Origin: Tricholoma matsutake
Lineage: Eukaryota; Basidiomycota; Agaricomycetes; Agaricales; Tricholomataceae
Length of the DNA stretch: 64,000 bases
Direction of reading: 5' to 3'
Assembly: GCA_026075535.2 (NCBI GenBank)
Contig: AP026540.1
Location: forward strand, 4,588,001-4,652,000
The translations under genes were made by a program, and so were the position numbers. Under the pieces are notes generated by a model. That model was not told where the DNA came from, did no database searches, and saw only the letters and a program-made list of their open reading frames with translations. The number at the start of each line of letters is the position of its first letter. The first letter of the stretch is position 1. Positions 12,205-22,885 of this stretch are shown here, in pieces.

Positions 12205-12290
12205 TCCTGTGGCTCAACTGGTTAAGCACACATGTTTGGTTTGTCATGTAATCACTTTATTCAAGATGTCTTGAGTTCAATCCTTACTCT
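12205..12290 (+). other. tRNA-like segment with Pol III boxes
   Basis: It contains GTGGCTCAACTGGTTAAGC, box A with one deviation from the consensus, and about 55 nt later GAGTTCAATCC, which matches the box B core GWTCRANNC. The acceptor stem does not pair, so no tRNA is called. It lies near the right end of the family II hAT-type element, mirroring the tRNA-like segment near its left end. Confidence 0.35.
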
Positions 12291-12516
12291 GCACAAATAT
12301 ATTTTGTAGGCACTGTGACAACTTAAGACTTGAAATTTGACTATCCATTAGGGTATATACTCTAAGTTGAGCATCTGGAGTAACCAGAATCTGGTTGGAA
12401 TAACTGGAATAACTGGACTCCGATCAGAATAACTGGATTCCGGTCAGGACTCAGAATAACTGGAATAACTGGACTTCAATCAGAATAGGTGGGGGAGGGT
12501 AAATTACAGCTAGTTT

Positions 12517-13605
12517 CTGCCACCATTGCATACTCCTCAGCAAAGTCTGCTGCCATCATCCAATCTGCTGCACCCTCCCCCTCAAACTTGGCTGTCAGCA
12601 ACTGAATTCCTGATGAGAGCTAGGGATCAGAAGGTCGTGCAGAGGTGACTCCACAACCAGAAAAGATATCCTGGATTTACTGGCTGGGTTTTTGGATGCG
12701 CTTAGCAGGAATTTCATCTTTGGGAGGTGTTTCAGGCTGAGCAGGTGCAGGAGTTACAGTGGTGGGAGAAGAAGTTGTCAAAGTTGATGGTGCTGAGGTG
12801 GGTGAGTTAGAGGATGACTCAACAAAGTCAAAATCCTCCCCCTCAAGATGTTCTGCTAACATATGCATCTTGTCAAAGTAGATGTTGCATTCCATGGTTA
12901 CAGTTTGACTGTCAGGCCAGTACACACAGCACCCATTGCTCTTGTCATCAATACCAACCCAATGACCTTCCCTCACATGGCCACCAAGTTTGTCCCCACC
13001 TTCAATGTGCACCCAACATTTTTCACCCCACTCGCAAACATTCCCCAGGTCTGGTTTCCTCCCAAAGGCTGCTTTGAAAGGGGTTTTAGCAGCAACTGCC
13101 TTCATCAATGTGCAGTTCATCAACCAAACAGCATGACATGCAGCCTCACTCCACAGCATCATTCTCCTGTGGTGTGTCATGAACTGTGAGTTTCTGCTGT
13201 GTACCTTTAGACTTCAGATACAGCATAAATTCCTTCCCCGTATATTCACCACCATGATCTGAGTGCAAAACCTTAACAGGTTTCTTCATCTGCATCTTGC
13301 ACCAGGCCTCAAACTCTTTGTAGGCATTGGGAGCATTGGATTTCTTGGCAAGAAGGTGAAGGTGAGTAAAACACATTGAATCATCAACAAATGTAACATA
13401 ATAATGCCTTCCACCTTTCATAGCCACCAGAGCTGGTCCCCACAAATCAGAGTGAATTTCAGCTCCACATTGCACACTCCCCTTTTCGAGTCTTTGCAAC
13501 TGGCTTCCAAGTAGCCTTCACATAGACACAAGATTCACAGAAAAAGTCCTCACCCAACGCTGTGGTCTCGAGTCGAAGGCCTGTGATCAAACCATTCTGG
13601 GCAAG
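12517..13605 (-). pseudogene. Copia-1 integrase and link to RT
   Basis: Read from 13605 down: the rest of the GAG-pre-integrase domain (AQNGLITGLRLET), then the integrase core with the first Asp in SDLWGP, the second in LHSDHGGEY and the third acidic residue in ENDAVE, next to a TGA stop. About 50 nt around the helix after the catalytic Glu are deleted. The frame changes there and continues through the conserved tail (HAVWLMNC, FGRKPDLGNV, GYDDKS-like) and the S/T/P-rich linker ending near 12677. The last 24 codons before the hAT junction (DFAEEYAMVAETS) precede the RT at 4881. Confidence 0.82.
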
Positions 13606-14044
13606 TGTAAGGGGACTAGGGGGGACTCGGGGGGGTGCCCTGTGTGTTTCTCCTATTTTTTATGTTCGTCCTATATTTTTCCTCACTTCATTTCCTTCTA
13701 TTCTTCATTTTATATGGATGATTTTTCCTTATTTTATTACTAATTTCCCTTTCTATCACATTTGTGCATGTTGACAGTTTTATATTTAGAGGCGGAGCAC
13801 CCCTTCCGACATCTACCCCTTGGTATGATGTCATCCAGTGGCCTTGATCTGCCTATCTCTGCCTTTCTATTTTTAGATTATTATTTGATTTTTGAAGTCT
13901 TCACATATACTGGGCATTGTCAAAGGGGTCCTCAGAGTTTTCTCTTTAGATTTCCCTTTGTTAGGTGCGCCTCCAATCCCTGTAATATGTAGTATAATTT
14001 TAACTTTGGATTTCCCTTTGCTAGAGGCTGAGATTGCCCTTATA
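13606..14044 (+). repeat. Gypsy B 5' LTR with TATA-like box and self-priming decamer
   Basis: 439 bp, TGTAAGGGG to CCTTATA. A catatac box (13904-13910) lies 24-30 bp before AGAGTTTTCT (13934-13943). That decamer is the exact complement of AGAAAACTCT (14047-14056), just after the LTR. This spacing suits a transcript starting at the decamer and priming itself, as in Tf1/sushi elements. Confidence 0.85.
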
Positions 14045-14208
14045 GTAGAAAACTCTCTCCTAAGGCCCGAAATCGCAAACATGCTGCCCAAGATAGGCAG
14101 GTACAGAGTGGATGGCACTTCCCAAAGCTCCACAGACTCCCTACACACTGTTCCTGACAGTCCTGCCTTTAGTGTGCCCCCATTTTTACCTAATGCACCC
14201 CCAGCACC

Positions 14209-16202
14209 ATGGATGCATCAGAGCGCCTTGACATGCTTGAAAGCAATGTTACCAGAATATGCACACAAATCGATTCACTTAAATCTATGATCAAAAACTT
14301 TGTCAGAACCCTTCAGACTAGCTCCATGACCAATATTCCCCCTATTGCAACTCCAAGTGTGCCCAACAACAATGCACCACCTAACATGCCCACTAAGAAG
14401 TGTGCCCAGATCAAGCCATCTCCCCCGCTGAATTTAATGGTGCATGTGCACAGGGACATGCATTCCTTAACTCCTGTGAGTTGTACATCAGTCTCCAGTT
14501 GCATCAATTTATTGACGATGCTGCAAAAATTTATTGGGCCTTCACATACATGAAATCTGAACGCACCTATCTCTATGTGGACCATATTCTGCGCCAAACT
14601 AAAGAGCTTGGTTCTCTACCTTTCTCCACTTGGGGTGACTTTCGAGCAGAGTTTGTATGCCACTTTTGTCTAGGGCACGGCATGGGTAACCCTCGGGTAT
14701 ATGTCCTCATACCCCTACCCATACCTGTGAACACCATACCTGCACGGGTACAGGTATGGTGTTACCATGGGTTTCCATGGGTTACCCATGGTTATATGTG
14801 GATTTTGAGAAGAATACCTATTTTAATAATTTATTACACTAAACTAAGTTAATAGAAACCCCCTCACTCACATTTGGAGTGAGGGAGGAGGTGGTGCCTG
14901 TAGTCAATGAAAACAAAACAAAAAACCCCCCCTCTCACATTTGGAGCGAGGGAGGGGGGTGGTGCCTGTAGTCGTCGATCCCCATTTCCACCCCATGAGC
15001 AGTTGCTCATGAGGCTGGGGTGGGTGGTGTGCCATTGTGATGTGGTGGCATTGGTGTGGGGTCATTCCATGTGAACTCCTTGTTCTGAGGGAATTCCAAC
15101 CTAGGAAATGAAAGAAACAAAATTGTTAGTTTATGAAAAAAGAAACGAACAAAAAAAAAAACTTATCATGGGCCCAAATGATGCAATCATGTCATTTGGG
15201 CCCAGGTGATGTGGCACTGTTGGATGTGTGTTGTTAGCTGTCATCATCCATTATTATCAGTAGTTTAGAACCTGAAAAAGAAGAAACATAATCAATTAGT
15301 TTAAAAAAATAAGAAATGAAACACAAAAAAACTTACTATAGGCCCAAACAACGATTTGTGTCATTTGGGCCATGCTATGGTGGTGGTTGGATTGTCATAT
15401 AGTTTAGAATTAGATGTGTCATGAGTATTCAACAAAGTCAGATGATTACTCACCTGACCAAAATCTGGGTACCGGCATACCTGCACATACCCGTAACACC
15501 GTGGAAAAGGGTATGGTGTTGCCCAGATATGGCAATCCCATGCCCCATACCTGTACCTGTGCCGTGCCCTACTTTTGTCCCCTCAATGAGTGCCACTGAG
15601 CAGTGACATGGCTTGAGTCATCCTCTTACCATCAGGCATATCGATCCATGGATGATTATATCGATGAGTTTAAGGATTTGGTGGACATGGCAGGATATGG
15701 GAGTGGGCTACCAGTGGTGGTGAAGTTCCAACAGGGCCTCAATCAAGAAATTCAGGACCAGATTGCACAGATGTTAGAAGGGTGCCTGGTGGACAATGAT
15801 ATCTATGCTTGGTATGAAGCTGCTTCACTCTGTGATGAGAACCAACTCACAAATGCGGTGTTTAATGCTGCATTCCATGCTCCAACTACCACTCATGTGC
15901 CCTACACCCTCAATTGAACCCTTCCCCACCATAACCCCATTCCTGTCCATCAGACTCCCACACCAGCCATCAATGTCCATGCACATAGGTTGGATCTCTG
16001 CTACTGCTGTGGGGAAACTGGGCACAGGGCCGGAGCATGTCCCCATTGTCAGGATATCTGCATGCTCACCCCCAAGGGGCGAGATGAACTCCTCCAAGAC
16101 CTGTTGGCACCTGTAGATGTTGAGGAAGTGAAGGATCAGGTTGCAGAGAAGATCAAGTCAGAAGTTGTAGAGGAGCAGGATTTTTCTATTTGCAGCAAGT
16201 GA
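14209..16202 (+). pseudogene. Gypsy B gag, split by a hAT-type element
   Basis: Gag begins near 14209 (MDASERLDMLE). The capsid-like region runs to CHFC at 14670, is interrupted by the element 14671-15571, and resumes at 15580 (PLNE, then SSYHQAYRSMDDYIDEFKDL and VVVKFQQGLNQEIQDQIAQ). The zinc knuckle is CYCCGETGHRAGAC near 15993-16037. Gag ends at a TGA (16200-16202). Pol lies in the -1 frame relative to the gag end, an arrangement also present in gypsy A. Several frameshifts occur, near 14400, 15900 and 15985. Confidence 0.8.
14671..15571. mobile_element. hAT-type non-autonomous element, family III, copy 1
   Basis: Perfect 8-bp duplication cttttgtc (14663-14670; 15572-15579). Inverted ends TAGGGCACGGCATGGGTA and, inward from the right, TAGGGCACGGCACAGGTA. 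Subterminal ggtatggg/cccatacc repeats are dense on both sides. The interior has palindromic modules (12-bp stem GGGCCCAAATGA/TCATTTGGGCCC at 15170-15203; GGCCCAAA/TTTGGGCC at 15341-15371; CATGAGCA/TGCTCATG near 14994-15012). There is no coding frame. Its removal rejoins gypsy B gag in frame. Confidence 0.87.
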
Positions 16203-19200
16203 ATTGTATGCCCTCACTGCCTGTCCATAACCACTTTGAAGTTTTGTCAGTTGAGTCCCCAGAGAATGAATCTATTTCCATGACTGTTCCCCTCTCTGAC
16301 CCTTTGAAGTTGGCTGAAGATGTACCTGCTCTTCCCATCTCTCCCTCTGCCCCACACCCCAGAATTAAATCATGGGAGTGCAAACTACCACACAAATATA
16401 TTGTTGCATCCACTGCCTCTACACCTTCCTTGAACCTAGCAATTGAACTGCAGACTACTGACACTGGACAGATACTCAGTGTCTCTGCGCTCCTGGACTC
16501 TGGTGTGACCGGTCTCTTCATTGATGCCCATCTTGCACAACAGCATTGCCTGAATACTTGCTCACTCTCATGTCCAATACCTGTTTATAATGTGGATAGG
16601 TCCCCAAACAAATCTGGTGCCATCTGAGAGGTTGTAGACCTGGTCCTCTGTTACAAAGATCATAGTGAGCATGCCCTTTTTGCTGTCACCCAATTAGGAA
16701 AACAGAAGGTGATTTTGGGCTATCCGTGGCTTCGAGACCATAGCCCAGAGGTCAACTGGTGTACCAGGGAGGTTACGATGAGCCAGTGTCCATCCCATTG
16801 TCATACTTGTTTCATGGAAGCCAGACAAGAATGCCATGGACAAAGGGCCTCAATACGATGCACTCAGAAGTGTCGTGCCGGACCCCTGCCTGTACCTGAA
16901 GTGGAGTTAGAAGGGGTTCCTGATCTGATGCCAGACTTGGATAATGATGAGGAGGAGCCAGAGGAAGTGGAGGAAGGTGATCGGATCTTCTACACTGCGA
17001 TTCGTCCATCACATAAGGTGTGTGCTACATCAAACATATCCCAACACCTCACCAAGGCATTCCACAAAAACAATGCTGCTAAATCCTCTACTGATTCCTT
17101 GCTTCCTCATCTCCATGAGTTCAGGGATGTGTTCTCCAAGGAATTGTTTGACTCTCTCCCTGTGTGCAAGCCATGGGATCACATGATCAAACTCACCCCC
17201 AGTGCAACCCCTTCATCCTGCAAGGTCTATCCTCTCTCTCCTGAAGAACAGCAACAGCTTGACCAGTTCATTGATGAGCACCTGGCCTCCAGACGTATTC
17301 AACTATCAAAGTCACCCATGGCCTCTCCCTTTTTATTTGTCAAGAAGAAGGATGGCTCACTTCAACTGGTTCAATACTACAGAAGGATCAACAACATCAT
17401 GGTCAAAAACTGCTACCTGTTACCTCTCATCTCTGAACTTGTGAACCAGCTCCATGGAGCCCAATACTTCACCAAGCTTGACATCCATTGGGGCTACAAT
17501 AATGTGAGGATAAAGGAGGGAGATGAGTGGAAGGCAGCCTTTCATACCAACCATGGTCTTTTTGAACCGCTCGTCATGTTCTTTGGCCTTACTAATAGTC
17601 CTGCCACCTTTCAGACCATGATGAACAACATCTTCCACAACATCTTCCATGACCTCATCCTCAAAGGCATTGTTTGTATCTATCTCGACAACATCCTCAT
17701 CTTCACTCGCACAGTTGAAGAGCACCATTGCATCATGCACCTCATCCTAGAATGACTTCAACAGTACAAACTCTACCTTTGTCAGGACAAGTGTGAGTTT
17801 GAGAAGACCAAGATTGAGTACCTTGGCCTGATTATCTCAGAGGGTCAGGTGGATCCTATCAAGGTGAATTGGGTCACAGCTTGGCCAATGCCCACAAACA
17901 AGAAAGAGGTGCAGTCTTTCCTGGGCTTCATCAATTTCTATCAGTGTTTTATCAAGGATTTCTCACATCATGCACACCACTGTTCAACTTGACAGGAAAG
18001 GAGGCATGGAGGTGGGATAATGCACAACAGGAGGCATTCAAAAAGCTTAAGGAGATGGTCACTTCTGCTTCCATTCTTACCTTTGCTGACGATTTGCACC
18101 CCTTTGTGTAGAAGCCGACAGTTCTGACTTTGCGATGGGTGCCATGTTGTATCAGCAGTCTCTGGAGGACCAGAAGTGGCATCCTGTTGTGTTCTACTCC
18201 AAAAGCCTTAGTTCCATAGAGCAAAACTATGAGATCCATGACAAGGAGATGTTGGCGATAATGCGTGCACTTGAGGAGTGGCAAAACTTCCTCGAGGATG
18301 CCCAACACAAAGTGGAAATTTGGATGGATCACAAGAATCTTGAGTACTTTATGATGGCCAAGAAATTGAACCATTGTCAAGCTCGTTGGTCCCTGTATCT
18401 ATCCAGATTCAACTTCTCCTTGCACCACCATCCAGGTCACAGCATGGGGAAGACCAATGCCATCTCCTGACATGCAGACCATGGGGATGCCAGTGATTAC
18501 AATCAAAACATTGTGTTATTGCAGCCAGACCTGTTCACCATTCAGGCACTGGAAGGCATCACACCCCAGGGTGAGGAGCAGGACATCCTATGCAACATTT
18601 GTCATGCAAACCATAGCAGTTTACATGAGGATGTTGTTGCCTGAGCTGTTAAAGAACTGAGGAAGGGGTCTACCCTTTCCTTGTGTGCAGCAGAGTGGGC
18701 TGAAAAGGAGGACTTGCTGTATTTCAGAGATCACATCTACATCCGCAACAACCCAGACCTTTGCCAGTGCATCATATCTCAACACCATGACTCACAGATT
18801 GCTGGTCATCCTGGACACTGGAAGACCTTGGAGCTCACCTCATGAAATTATTGGTGGCCACAAATGTCATGACTCATTGGTCAGTATTGTTGTACTTGTG
18901 ACCTTTGCTTATGCACCAAGGTTCCTTGTTGCAAACCCATTGGTGAGCTACACCCTCTTCCTGTTCCAGAGAGTTGTTGGGATGTTGTCAGTGCCGACTT
19001 TGTGGTGGAGTTGCCAGAGTTGAATGGGTTTGATGCAGTGATGTGCACAGTTGATTCAGTGGGAAAATGTGCTCACTTCATTCCCACTCACACCACTGTC
19101 AGTGCCCTGGGTGCTGCCTGACTCTATCTCCACCATGTGTGGAAATTACATGGACTTCCTGGTGCCTTCCTCTCTGACCATGGCCCTCAGTTCATGGCAG

Positions 19201-19985
19201 AGTTCACTTACAAGCTGTACCGACTTCTGGGGATCAAACTCCTTGCTTCAACTGCCTATCACCCACAAACTGATGGCCAGACTGAGCAAGTCAACCAGGA
19301 ACTGGAGCAGTGAATGCCAGGACAATTGGGATGATCTTCTCCCCTTGGCTGAGTTTGGATACAACAACCATGTCCATGCTTCCACTCAACAGACCCCTTT
19401 CCTCTTAGACACTGGACAGCATCCATGCATGGGATTTGAACCTTGCCAAACTCCCTCACACATTGAGATGGTGAATGAGTTCACAGAACGCATGCAGGAT
19501 AGCTTGGAGGAGGCAAAGGCAAAGGATGACATGGTGCACTTTTACAACCAACACCATTCCCCGACCCCTCAGTACAAGATTGGTGATTGAGTTTATCTTG
19601 ACTCCAGTGACATCTCCACTACATGTCCATCCAAGAAACTCACTCATCACTTCCTGGGACCTTTCCCCATTGTCAAGTGTGTTGGAATGCATGCCTATCA
19701 TCTACGCCTCCCAGCCTCTATGTCCAGACTTCACCCAGTCTTCCATGTCATCAAACTCCTTCCAGCTCCCCCAGATCCATTCCTGGGATGCCATTCATAT
19801 CCACGACCACTGCCTACAGTGATCAAGGGAGAACTCCAGTATGAAGTTGAGTCAATCTTGGACAGCCACTTACGTTGAGGAAAACTCCAATATTTTGTGC
19901 ACTGAAAGGGTTATGGGTATGAGGAGAACTCATGGGTCGAAGAGTCCGATGTGAATGCCCCTCAGTTAGTCAAGGAATTCCACTG
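16190..19985 (+). pseudogene. Gypsy B pol: protease-RT-RNase H-integrase-chromodomain
   Basis: Homologous along its length to gypsy A pol. Protease LLDSGVTGLFIDAH; linker and RT from about 16709. The RT active site reads YLDN instead of YLDD, so a catalytic aspartate is lost. A 12-bp tandem duplication (NIFHNIFHD) sits just upstream near 17629-17655. RNase H is at 18135-18470. Integrase pieces are at 18685-19590, with a TEQVNQEL segment at 19281-19302 where A has a stop, and chromodomain remains at 19850-19985 with a stop near 19878. Multiple TGA/TAG stops and frameshifts make it inactive. Arginine codons are often CAA/TGA/CA, as expected from CpG loss. Confidence 0.88.
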
Positions 19986-20083
19986 ACGGCACACTGCTGC
20001 ACCGCGTCACATTCAAGTCACTGACTTTGTTTGTATGCGATTTTGAATGCATCGGGGTGATGCATCTTAGAGAAGGGGTGAGA

Positions 20084-20518
20084 TGTAAGGGGGACTAGGG
20101 GGGACTTGGGGGGGTGCCCTGTGTGTTTCTCCTATTTTTTATGTTCGTCCTATATTTTTCCTCACTTCATTTCCTTCTATTCTTCATTTTCTATGAATGA
20201 TTTTTCCTTATTTTATTACTAATTTCCCTTTCTATCACATTTGTGCATGTTGACAGTTTTATATTTAGAGGCAGAGCACCCCTTCCGACATCTACCCCTT
20301 GGTATGATGTCATTTGGCAGCCTTGATCTGCCTATCTCCACCTTTTCTATTTTTGGATTATTATTTGATTTTTGCAGTCTTCACATATACTGGGCATTGG
20401 CAAAGGAGGTCCTCAGAGTTTTCTCTTTGGATTTCCCTTTGCTAGGTGCACCTCCAATCCCTGTAATATGTAGCATAATTTTGACTTCCCTTTGCTAGAG
20501 GCTGAGGTTGCCTTTATA
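20084..20518 (+). repeat. Gypsy B 3' LTR
   Basis: 435 bp, TGTAAGGGGG to CTTTATA, close to 13606-14044 but with a roughly 5-nt deletion near 20487 and several substitutions. A self-priming decamer copy is present (agagttttct near 20415). Confidence 0.9.
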
Positions 20519-20523
20519 GTGAG

Positions 20524-21912
20524 CTTCTTCACTGCATTCAGGGATATATGCCCAAGACGACGGTGCAATTGATCCAATGTGAGTACCTCCTCTGCTGCAC
20601 AGGCAGATTCTGGCTCATGGTCAACACAATACACTCCATGACTATTCTTTGGGACTTCACCCACTTTCTTCCCATCCAGCCCCATTATGACACACTTCCC
20701 ACCTCCAAAGGTTACATATCATCCAAACCACTGACAGAAACAAGTGTGTACCCCACCTCAGGAGAATACAACACTTCAGTGAGTTGCAAATCAGAACTGA
20801 CAGCACCATTAGGTACATCAACCACCAACTCCCCCTTTCCAACCACTGAGAAACCATGTTTATTCACAGCCTTGAAAGGTTTTGGGGAAATCATAGTGAG
20901 GTTTTCAATATCATTTCGATAAGGGGAAAGGTGTTGAGAGGTTCCAGAATCATATATCTCAGCATGAGGTGAGTTCGCAGGATCATCGCTAGCACCAACA
21001 TGCACTACGACATCCTCAGCAACACTTTCTGAGTCTGAGTCAACACTGATGAGCTGCTCTCAACCCAATCAGCCTCAGATAACTCCTCAGAAAACCAGTT
21101 GCAATCAACAAACTCATCCTCAGCCACCTCCAAAACCAATCATCTTCACCATCAGGCATATCCCCCATATCTGATCCCTCTGAAGAATCAGATACGACCT
21201 GCAAGTCTGGCATGGAGTCTGCATCAAAGTCAGTGCCTGGCAACACAAAGAATGCTGCCTCTGACTCAGAATCAGAATCCATCTTGACTGCGGCATTGGC
21301 TGAGCTGCTCTTCTTCGATGAGGTGCTTCAGGGGCTTGTTGCCCTTGTCCTTGAAGTGGCCTTTCTCTCCACAGTTCCAGCACATGCCCCAAGGTTTCTT
21401 TGACTTGCCTTTCCCAGGAGTAACAGCTAAGGCTTCATCTTGGCTTTCAGCCTTCATTGCCTTGCTGTGATTTGAGTGATGCATAGTGTTACACTCATAC
21501 TCCTCAGCAATGATGGAAGTTGGCAATGGGAGGGGGCAGACAGCTGATGATTGTTGACCAATAATCCTTCTCCTCAATGGCAATACCAATGGTGGTGAGC
21601 TTCTCATGTTTGACATGAAGCTGATCAAGAAACTCCTGGACATTGCCCTTTTCAGGGCACTTCGACTGCAAGAACTTGGAACGAAGCTCAGTCTGTGCAA
21701 AAGTACCCTTCTCTGAGTATTCCACCACAATTGCAGCCCATCTATCCTTCACAAGTGTGTGGCTGTGCACAAGGAACAATGCCAAGTCAGGGATCTTCTG
21801 TGTGAGCAATGTCTTCACATTGTGCTCATTCTTGTTCCAGAGAGCGAGAGCTTCCATTTCAGTGGCAGTAGCTGGAGAACCAACAGTGGGACAGGAGTGG
21901 TGCCATCAAAAT
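20524..21912 (-). pseudogene. Copia-1 gag C-terminus, protease and GAG-pre-integrase
   Basis: From 21912 down: the UBN2-like gag region (LLTQKIPDLALFLVHSH, LQSKCPEKGNVQEFLDQLH), then a zinc knuckle starting CWNCGEKGHFKDK, whose fourth cysteine is replaced. Next is the protease with DSGTSQHLSPYR (catalytic DSG, about 20950), then the GAG-pre-integrase motif RRLGHISLNAVKKL cut at 20524 by gypsy B. Frameshifts occur near 21500, 21280 and 20700. The N-terminal gag part is beyond the MITE, at 22748-22850. Confidence 0.82.
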
Positions 21913-22739
21913 TAGTGTTTAAAGGTCTGGTCCTACAAACCAAAAAAAGACCGAAATCGGACTGAACTGAACTGAAGTCCAGTTTGTCAGGTGGCTATTT
22001 ATAGGACCAGTCTTTTGCAGTCCAGTTGCCAGTCTTTTGCTTTGAAAAATAACATTGAACCAATGAAAACTGATCTGAATCAGTTTCAACTGGTTTATAG
22101 GTCATGTGCACTATACCTCCTGATTTCCACACATAATGGCTTTAATTTTGCTCCCTGGACCATCAAAAACGGTTGAGAACTGAGAGAGATATGACAAAAT
22201 ACATTTTGATGTGAGTATTTTGATGTCATTTGAGCAGCTGTGACTGTACTGTTTATACCTTGTGCTACAAAAATGTTGGGCACAATTGGACATTATCCAA
22301 GGCAAAGGAATAACATACATAAACATCTATACCATGTGTATTTGATTCATTTAACAGCCCTAACAAGTTGTAACTACAAACTACAAACTACAACATGGAA
22401 TACAATGTACTTTTGTTTTGGTCATATCTCTGTCAGATCTTGATGAAATCTCTTAAAAGTTGGACCAGTCACTGGGGAATTACAATATCTAACTGCTTAT
22501 GTAGTGGTGAGATGGTCTGGTTAATAGTTGTTGAGAAATATATGGGTTATATTGGTACAACAAATTTTACAACAAAAGTTGGTTCGAACTGGTTTTTTTC
22601 GGTCCATGGACTGATATGGACCAGTCCTATGCAGTCCAGTTGCAGTTCAGCAATATCTGGGTCAGTCTTGGACCGGTTGTGGTTGCAGTTGCCCCATTTA
22701 GACATAAAAAACCAGACTGAACCAGACCTGTAAACGCTA
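21913..22739. mobile_element. hAT-type MITE, family I, copy 2
   Basis: Inverted ends TAGTGTTTAAAGGTCTGGTC and, inward from the right, TAGCGTTTACAGGTCTGGTC. Perfect 8-bp duplication atcaaaat (21905-21912; 22740-22747). At 827 bp, non-coding, its interior matches copy 1 (769-1551) in inverted orientation, for example the repeated tagtttgtag block. It splits copia-1 gag between the GHFDG motif and the following GTTPVP. Confidence 0.88.
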
Positions 22740-22747
22740 ATCAAAAT

Positions 22748-22850
22748 GGCCCCAGAAGCCCTTGGCATCAAGTACATCCTGGAAATGGAGCTTGAAGATC
22801 ATCCAGTTCAGGCCAGAAGGCTCGAGCTTAGGGACAGATGAAGGGAGGAG
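22748..22850 (-). pseudogene. Copia-1 gag N-terminus
   Basis: From about 22850 down: PKLEPSGLNWMIFKL then LDAKGFWGHFDG, the typical start of a copia gag (PKL..SNW..W.. to GH.DG). The likely ATG (near 22850, MSTPP) is out of frame by one base with the rest, so a frameshift lies in the first ten codons. The frame then stops at the MITE. Confidence 0.75.
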
Positions 22851-22885
22851 TTGACATTTCAGCAGGGGATCAGGGCCCAATAACC

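Larger units (their letters stand above)
4882..12508. mobile_element. hAT-type non-autonomous element, family II (hosts gypsy A)
   Basis: Perfect 8-bp duplications gctagttt lie at 4874-4881 and 12509-12516. The ends are imperfect inverted repeats: TGAGTACTTTACACTCCCCC on the left and, inward from the right, TGTAATTTACCCTCCCCC, both continuing ACCTATTC. Deleting the element and one duplication restores the copia reading frame exactly (VAETS joined to NVEALEP). Both ends are packed with short ccag/ctgg-type subterminal repeats (4905-5110; 12370-12480). Without gypsy A it is 2.26 kb, with no transposase frame and an interior of palindromic GC-rich modules. I assign hAT from duplication length and subterminal repeats; the TG start is unusual for the superfamily. 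Confidence 0.85.
13606..20518 (+). mobile_element. Ty3/gypsy chromovirus B, degenerate, with a hAT-type insert
   Basis: LTRs at 13606-14044 and 20084-20518 enclose gag, protease, RT, RNase H, integrase and chromodomain on the plus strand. The target duplication is decayed: gcaag (13601-13605) against gtgag (20519-20523). Copia-1 sequence on both sides joins correctly (KKL to AQNGLI). Without the 901-bp hAT-type insert and its duplication it is 6.0 kb. It carries many more stops and frameshifts than gypsy A. Confidence 0.92.
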
